A program made the position numbers and the translations under genes. Under the pieces are notes generated by a model that was not told the origin of the DNA, did not search any database, and saw only the letters and a list, made by a program, of their open reading frames with translations. A stretch of DNA of 64,000 bases from Scleroderma bovista. Lineage: Eukaryota > Basidiomycota > Agaricomycetes > Boletales > Sclerodermataceae. Position 1 is the stretch's first letter; each line of letters starts with the position of its first letter. The stretch lies in NCBI GenBank assembly GCA_037178675.1, contig JAYMGJ010000287.1, positions 119,444 through 183,443 of the forward strand, given 5' to 3'. This document shows, in pieces, positions 57,433-64,000 of the stretch.

Positions 57433-58747
57433 ATGCAGAGTGCACCTATCTTATTAATACTGACACTGGTGGTAGGTTTAGGCCTCGCAGAATGCGTTCA
57501 GACCACAACCACAGATGGGAGCGCGGTTCAACCAGGTCAAATCAAGAATTTAGTCACGTTTGGTGACTCGTTCACGGACTCCACATTCTCAGGATATTCC
57601 TGGGCAAAGTATGTGGCTGGGTATGGGCCATTCAACTTGTATTGTGTGTCCATTCGCTGTGCGTATGGACGAGTGTATACCTATGACCGCGTTCTACAGC
57701 GTTTGCAAAATCAGGTGGAACGTGCTCCAATAACCTTACTTACCGTCCCTTTCCTCCACTCATGGAGTACCAACTCCCCACCTACATAAACGCCACGCAG
57801 AACGGGACAATTCCTGCCTCCGCCATTCTGCCAAATGAAACTGTATATGCGATCTGGATAGGTACAAACGACGTCGGTGCGAACGCGTTGTTGACGGATA
57901 GCATTGGTGTAAGAAGCGGTGTGTCCATCGTGGAAGTGAGGAAGTGCGTGGTGGATGTTGTCGAAATGCTGTATGAAAGTGGCGCGAGGAACTTTGTGAT
58001 CTTGAACGTGAGTCAAATTTACCTGTCCATGTTCCCCTGTCCGGAATCTGGACTTATCCAAGGCGCCCATACTCACGCTTTCACAGATGATCCCACTCAA
58101 CCTCACACCCCTCTACTCGCAAACCTCCTACCCCAACCGCTTCTGGACCGCTGTGCGGAACACGACAGAGTGGAACGTCTTCATGTACGAGCTCGTCCGC
58201 GCTGGCAATGCGATTACCGATTTAATGTTTCAAACGGCTGCACCGCGTTTGCAGGGGGCACATATCGGTGAGCACTTGGACTCCCCATTTCCCGCCTGGT
58301 CATTTTTCTCTCGCATTCCCCCTTTCATATTTGCTCATGCTCAACACGCCCAGCTTCGTTCGATGCATATGGCCTCTTTTCCGACATGTTCGCCAATCCT
58401 GGCGCATACCTGAACGGCACCGCCGCTAACCCAGCCGGCAATGAGGCGCCTGTGTACAACGTGACTGGATGCATCAAATCATGCGTGTTGCAACTCGACC
58501 AGAGCCCGACCGATCCATATACGTGTACAATAGTCCAAGACGAGGTGCAGAAAGATGCGTACTTGTGGTGGGTATTTCGTGCCGCTTTTTGGAAACGGAT
58601 GATGTGTGCTGCTGCTTGGTGCTAAAAATTGCGCTGTCTAGGTACGACGAACTGCATCCATCTGAGCAGGCACATCGAATTCTGGCAGCAGAGATCACGG
58701 TTTTGATGAAGGGGAAGCATTCCAAATGGACAACGTGGTTGAACTGA
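57433..58747 (+). CDS. GDSL (CE16-like) acetyl/carboxyl esterase 2
   Basis: Tandem paralogue of esterase 1 with the same exon plan and an intact frame. Signal peptide MQSAPILLILTLVVGLGLAE, LVTFGDSFTD nucleophile block, SFAKSGGTCSNN after the first intron, WIGTNDVGAN, and YDELHPSEQAH for the Asp/His pair (about 58645). It stops at 58747 (KWTTWLN). Compared with copy 1 the signal region, first intron and last two exons differ clearly. The part from about 57764 to 58420, introns included, is almost identical. The acetyl-esterase role is inferred from family. Confidence 0.88.
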
Positions 58748-60016
58748 TGGATGGATGCTGGCAGGTGGAGCAAGTGGTTGTGCGGTCCGTGTTGGTGGTG
58801 CATAGCACTTGGACAAGATGACCTGGCTGGACTCTGGAGGCAGAAAAATGGACATACTGGCATGCAGATTTAAGCACGTAAAATTGAGATGATCAGGATA
58901 TCTTTTGACTTACGCCGTTTATACGGGAAGCCTATGCGGCAAAACTAGTATATGCCTTGCTGCGCGCGAGACAGAATGCCATCATGGGGTCTAAATGGCT
59001 CCCCACTCATACATTGAACCTTCTACATATAACGAATCTGTAACCCTCGAAGTTGTAATAAATACCCTGCTTACTATTCATGATAGCAGTGCATGTTTCA
59101 CAACGCAGCAATATTCTGGGATGAGAAAAACATATCAACGGATTGGAACTAGGTCACAAAGTAAAGGCACAGACGATTGGGGTCAGGTGGCTTGAGAGCC
59201 TCCGTTAGCCCATTTTCAACACCTCACCGGCATCTCGAGATGTGTACTTGATTGGCTTGAAGGAAAGGCGCGATAACATCCTAAATCGTAGGGGGTAAGT
59301 AAACCACTAGTTCCAGATCGCAGCAATGCATAGCCTACCAACTGGGTGCATAAGGCGACGATATTGACAGTTCTACCACTGACTCGAGGAAGACGCCTGT
59401 GATATCCAACGAAGTTGCAAATTCCGCGTGGTAACTTATAGAGCACCGAAAGGGAGTCCGACGAGTAGCATCCGGTGTCGCTAGCGTCATCAGACCGAAA
59501 TATGCAATCAGCAAATATGACGCTTAACCCATCAGTTTCTTATTCCAGCCACCATGTTAGATGTGTGGTGGAAAACTTCAATAGAAAGGTGGTGGTTGCA
59601 CAGGGAAGTTCTAGCCTTGAAGCTTTGAAGAGTGGGAAGTAGTAGTAGTAGGTAATAAGCAAAAAGGTAATCTAAGACTGGGTAGTAGCAATGCTGGTTG
59701 GCAGCGTTTTGCATTGGTGTCATATCGTCCTGCAGGGAAGTCGTCGTCCATGTAGCCCCCGGATCACTCGGCTATCTTCATCGACATCCTCAACCCGTGG
59801 GGGGGGGGGGGCGCATTGGGATTACCGCATATCATAGATTGAAAAGTTGTATACAGCCGCAACCCATTTATGAATAGCAATCCTTACAATCGAAATGCAT
59901 GTGCTTTGGTACAAGATAATCTTACAAATACATGTGCAGATGATAGAGCTTGCTGGGCAGTGAATTATGTTGGTGAAGAAGCCCACCATTTGGCCCCATT
60001 TCTCTCTTTGACGAAT
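58748..60016. other. Intergenic, duplicated flank then unique sequence
   Basis: Up to 59695 this is unit 2 of the tandem duplication. Beyond it is unique DNA with a run of 13 G at 59799-59811. The open frame 59870-60082 has no features. No gene seen. Confidence 0.5.
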
Positions 60017-62025
60017 TCACATCTTGAGTCCGAGATTGACATGAACGGCTTTGACCTCGGTGTAGCTGCATCCCAGGCTTGAATAGACAGGTAAAAAAAA
60101 GGGGGAAATGGAACTTACTTATCCAGTGCATACTGTCCTTGCTCTCGCCCGATTCCGCTTTGCTTAAATCCACCGAATGGCACATGGGAGTCAAACTGAT
60201 TGTAACAGTTGACCCAGACCGTCCCCGACTTGAGCTTGTGTGCTGTTGTGAGCGCGCGGTTCAGATCCTTAGTAAATACCGCCGCGGCGAGACCATAGAT
60301 AGAGTTGTTGGCCTGACGCAAAACATCCTCCTCGTCCTTAAACTTAATCACAACACCGACAGGCCCAAAGATCTCCTCCTGCACAATGCGCATGTCCGGC
60401 GTGGTATTGGAGAAGACAGTTGGTTGGACGAAGTATCCCTCGTTACCATGTCGTTCGCCACCAATATGCACTGTGGCGCCATCCTTCTTTCCGGCCTCAA
60501 TGTATCCCATGATGCGCTGCCACACATCGCGTCAGCAAGTCGGACAATGAGAAGAGAAGGTCCCACATTGTATTGAATTTCAGAAACTTGTGGTCCCTGG
60601 AATGTGTCGGCAGCAAAGGGATCTCCAATCTTGACCGCCTGCGACTTTTCGATGAAACGTTTCAGGAATTCGTCATAGATTCCCTCCTGGACAAAGATGC
60701 GGGTCCCCGCACAGCAACACTGTCCGTGGTTAAAGCTATTGGACCAACCATTACGTCACATCTTACGAATGTGAGAAGGCCACGAAACCTACAAAAGGCC
60801 AAATGATGCCCAGTTTAGAGCTTGATCAATGTCTGCATCGTCGAAGATGATATTCGGACTCTTTCCACCGAGTTCGAGCGTAATAGTCTTCAAATTGCTT
60901 TTCGCGGCTGCCTCCATGACCTTCCGTCCGACCAGCGTGCTACCGGTGAACGCGACCTTATGTATCTTCATGTGCGTTGTAATAGCGTTGCCAACGATAT
61001 TGCCGTACCCGGTGACGACGTTTAGAACACCAGGAGGGAAGCCTGCCTCTTGAACGAGTTGGCACATCCTGAGCGCCGAAAGTGGTGTAAACTCAGAAGT
61101 CTTCAGAATTATTGTGTTTCCTGTAGCAAGAGCAGGTCCGATCTTCCAGGCGAACATCAAAACTATTTCAGAAGTCAGCTGATCGTGATGACTTGATCGG
61201 TACGATTTGACACACGAGGGAAATTCCAGGGGATAATTTGTCCCTGCAAAAATGTTTAGCGATAAGATCGCAAAGTATACGGTACTTACCACAACACCGA
61301 TGGGTTCATGGCGGGTGTAGGTGAGCTTTTTTTCGGTTGTCTAGCACTGAATCAGACCAAATATACTATGACAATGACAGACAGAATTCACCTCAAGGAC
61401 GTTACCAGAAATCTTATCTGCCCAGCCGGCAAAGTAGCGAACGCAGTCGATCGACAACGGGACATCGGCATTGCGTGCTATATTAAAAGCTTTGCCTGCA
61501 GTAAAAAAGAATCATTACGCCGAATATGTATCGAATTGCATCCGATGTAATCCACACACCATTGTCCAACGCTTCGATTGCAGCGAGTTCATCAGCATGC
61601 TTCTCCATGAGGGATGCCAGCTTGCCCATAAGGATGCTCCTCTGTGAACCAGGACAGTTGAGGCCATACGTAGTTTCAAAGGCTTGCTGCGCCGCATCGA
61701 CAGCAAGGTCGACATCTTGGGGGGTTCCTTCGGAGACAGATGTAATCACCTTACCATTGGCTGTATGGCGCCCACGACGAGCGAATGGTGAGCATGCGCA
61801 GCCGATTTTGCGTGAGTGAAAGCGTAAAACATACTTGGGTTGACCACACTACCGTCGATAGGAGCGGTTAGCGGTGACGCCAATGGTATCGATTATTAGC
61901 ACACACTCAATTGTAGTCTTGTCTGAACCGTCAACGAACTGCCCGTTGATGAAAAGACCGGTGTTAATGGACACCCTTCCCTTGTAGACAGGGGTATCAA
62001 ACTCGTGGGTGAAGATGGAGGGCAT
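60017..62025 (-). CDS. NAD(P)-dependent aldehyde dehydrogenase, copy 2
   Basis: Paralogue of the gene at 17092-19124, in opposite orientation. Exon lengths that can be checked are the same: first 61907-62025 (119 nt), second 61835-61848 (14 nt), ninth 60119-60516 (398 nt) and tenth 60017-60065 (49 nt). Motifs: [41 protein letters not shown], and [12 protein letters not shown] with the catalytic Cys (about 60710). EIFGPVG and [13 protein letters not shown] follow. The protein reads [18 protein letters not shown] at the start. No stop or frame break was seen, so both copies look functional. A TATA-like TTGTATATATCG lies at about 62062-62076 on this strand. Confidence 0.9.
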
Positions 62026-63257
62026 TCTTTGGGATGGAGACAGAGACGACAGAGGTGAAGAGGCGATATATACAAATATTTTGGGACCCAAGCGTCTGGA
62101 TATAAATTGCCAATCCGATTCTTCATCTCGTTGATTAGTACCAAGTTGGTAACAGCGCAGTATCTGCAATTGAAGTTCCGTGGGCAGCCACCGCGTTACG
62201 TAACATTCGTCTCTCCCCACCGCCGCGTTCCACCACGGATATTTCAGCAAGTACTGCACTCGTCTCGCCATGGTTTATTCTACAACTCGCTGTGATTCCA
62301 CGAGGGCATAAATCGTATGTGTATGTTTACATGACGGCACTCGAGTATACCAAACCTCACATTCTTGAGAGTATGAATTTCGCAGACTCATTATGAATAC
62401 CACAAGTGTTCCTCAAATCCCTAATGTGGACATTGACATCCTCCAGGATGACGACAGCAACGGCAATGTGGCAGCCAAGTAGCGGCCTCTTCCCACCTGA
62501 CGTTCCTGCGGGAACTATCGGCGGGGTAGTCTTCCCACCATGTATTCGTTCAGAAGGCCATTGGTTCTTTCAACCCTTTCCCATCATATACATTCGTTTC
62601 TGGCTTCTGCACTAGTCGGCTCCGTCTCACCCTCCCCCACGGATTACCCACTCTGCGGCATGTCTTTGATCTGATTGACCAACTCACTATTTCTCTCCAC
62701 TTGCACCACTCATTCCTCAGTTCTCCTTTCTCCCTGTTTGTGTCACACGTAGCTACAAGAGCAGTATGATGTGAGGAAGGTTTCCAGATTCTGACTGATG
62801 TAAGTCAATACTTTGTGCTATTCGGCTGCGTAGTCAGCCAATCTATCCAGTTCCAGTTCCAGTTCCTTCTCAAAATGTTGATGGTATAAGCTCCGGAATG
62901 ATAACAGGTCGCACAACACTCCTTGTGCACTGTATGATGTTCATGAAGCAGCAAGTGAGACTTCAGGATCTTTTTCCTACTTGTCCACGCACATGCGTGA
63001 CCTTTCAGCAAAAAAACGCACAACAGGTTCATGACGGTTCCGTATGACTTACAGAGTCAAAGTAACGAGCGCCACTTCGCAGCTCCTGGTGCCTGTATGC
63101 TTCTTTGACAAGTGATTTTATTGCATATACCTTGGACTATATAAGCCTTCCCGCGGAAGGATTTTTCGAATCATAGCGCCCCTCCCATTGATAACTCCCT
63201 GCGATTCCAGCTCGAGTGAAACTCATTGAGCAAGGCGTCATTCCCTATTGTCGAGAC
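62026..63257. other. Divergent intergenic region
   Basis: Between the aldehyde dehydrogenase (-) and the bestrophin-like gene (+). A TATA-like ACTATATAAGCC at about 63136-63147 lies some 120 bp before the start on the + side. No coding frame convinces (62805-63032 and 62406-62615 lack features). Confidence 0.45.
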
Positions 63258-64000
63258 ATGCCGACGAGAGGTACGTTGGAATTTGATTGCATTTTCAGAG
63301 CTGATATTATACCTCCTGCTCATGTTAGGGTCCCCATTATTTTACACCGCTGAACGCGTATGTTCATTTGTCCATCACTTGTGGGCAATCGCCATTTTTC
63401 GCAGCTGGCGTATTCTCTTTTTCTACGGGGTGTGGGCAACTGGAGTCTGCCTCATTCACCACTACGCTTGGAACGTGTCGTTGCAGTCGACCCTTCTCAC
63501 CGTGTACGTGATATCTACACTAGTATCTGCGTAATCTTTTTATTCTTGCGGCCCTTCGTAGGCTGGGTACTGTCTTGGGCTTCGTCATTTCCTTCGGCAC
63601 GTCCACTAGTTGGGACCGGTATAAGGAAGCGAGGAAATTGTGGGCTCAAATCTTATTTGCCACTCGCACCTTTTCCCGGGCGATCTGGTTTCACGTCCCA
63701 GGTTTGTCCATAGTGAAAATGTAACCAGTTAAAGCTTACATCGTAACCTGCTTCTATGGTCTACAGAGAACGCCGTCGGTGTTGAGGTGGGCCCCGAAGA
63801 TCAGGATCTTCTTGACAAGTGCAAGGCCGAGACCCTCATTGAGAAGAAGACCATGATCAACTTGCTGGCGGCCTATGCTGTCGCTGTCAAGCACTATTTA
63901 CGTAAAGAAGACGGTATTGAGTATCAAGACCTCTATGCATTTGTGCGATTCCTCCCCAAGTACTCTCTCCCCTCAAACATTCCATCTCGTGATGTACACC
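63258..64000 (+). CDS. Bestrophin-like anion channel (RFP-TM/UPF0187), partial
   Basis: Truncated by the window end. A probable start at 63258 (MPTR) precedes an intron 63271-63328. The next exon has SPLFYTAERVCSFVHHLWAI, then RSWRILFFYGVWATGVCLI (first membrane segment). Intron 63504-63561 leads to LGTVLGFVISFGTSTSWDRY, the family's hallmark block. KEARKLWAQILFATRTFSRA follows. After intron 63702-63766 come the cytosolic residues KKTMINLLAAYAVAVKHYL and YQDLYAFVRFLPKY. Family members form pentameric chloride or anion channels. An alternative start at 63226 would read through the first intron, which is less likely. The C-terminal half is outside the window. Confidence 0.82.

Larger units (their letters stand above)
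56858..59695. repeat. Tandem segmental duplication, unit 2
   Basis: Copy of 53949-56811 in the same orientation, with some 60 bp lost upstream of esterase 2. It ends at the same word TAGTAGCAATGCTGG as unit 1. Confidence 0.88.

Overview
The window looks like nuclear DNA of a filamentous basidiomycete (Agaricomycetes), probably a wood or litter decayer. Genes carry many short introns (about 45-85 nt, GT..AG) and lie close together on both strands. The set includes two AA9 lytic polysaccharide monooxygenases, two CE16-type GDSL esterases, Ty3/Gypsy and PIF-Harbinger elements of fungal type, and several families common in mushroom genomes: a CorA-like channel, a secreted beta-lactamase-fold hydrolase, a Bre4/ArAE-type membrane protein and a small GTPase-like protein. 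I cannot name the species.

Region 1 (1-16960) is a transposon graveyard with at least four nesting levels. A decayed Ty3/Gypsy pol (2087-5542 and 15163-16527, possible 3' LTR from 16556) was split by a large fold-back-type element. That element has a perfect 19-bp terminal inverted repeat (5543-5561 / 15136-15154), long inverted arrays of a CAGACCAGT-like repeat (5605-6212 versus 8326-10045) and a central hairpin (7117-7202). Its right arm was entered by a PIF-Harbinger transposon (10055-15119, TSD TAA) with an apparently intact split transposase and a Myb/SANT partner gene. The end of the partner gene was hit by a 1.5-kb Copia-like, gag-only LTR element (11877-13400, 196-bp LTRs, TSD GTCCA). 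The right arm also holds a 72-nt tRNA-like SINE head.

Region 2 (17000-34900) is ordinary gene space: aldehyde dehydrogenase copy 1, a dienoyl-CoA isomerase-like enzyme, a Bre4/ArAE_2 membrane protein, a homeodomain protein, an Rtt107-like multi-BRCT protein and a CorA-like transporter. Region 3 (35500-54100) holds AA9 LPMO 1, a beta-lactamase-fold hydrolase, a GTPase, PEP carboxykinase, AA9 LPMO 2, a small secreted protein, a Bem46-like hydrolase, MAD2 and a FAR-17a/AIG1-like membrane hydrolase. Region 4 (53949-59695) is a tandem duplication of about 2.9 kb. It carries a GDSL esterase and the 3' end of the FAR-17a gene, with signs of gene conversion. Region 5 has aldehyde dehydrogenase copy 2 in inverted orientation (60017-62025) and the start of a bestrophin-like channel that runs off the window.

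The gene content fits growth on plant polymers: LPMOs and acetyl esterases for attack on the wall, and aldehyde oxidation, fatty acid breakdown and PEPCK for using the non-sugar carbon released. This link is inferred from family roles; the sequence shows no operon-like coupling.
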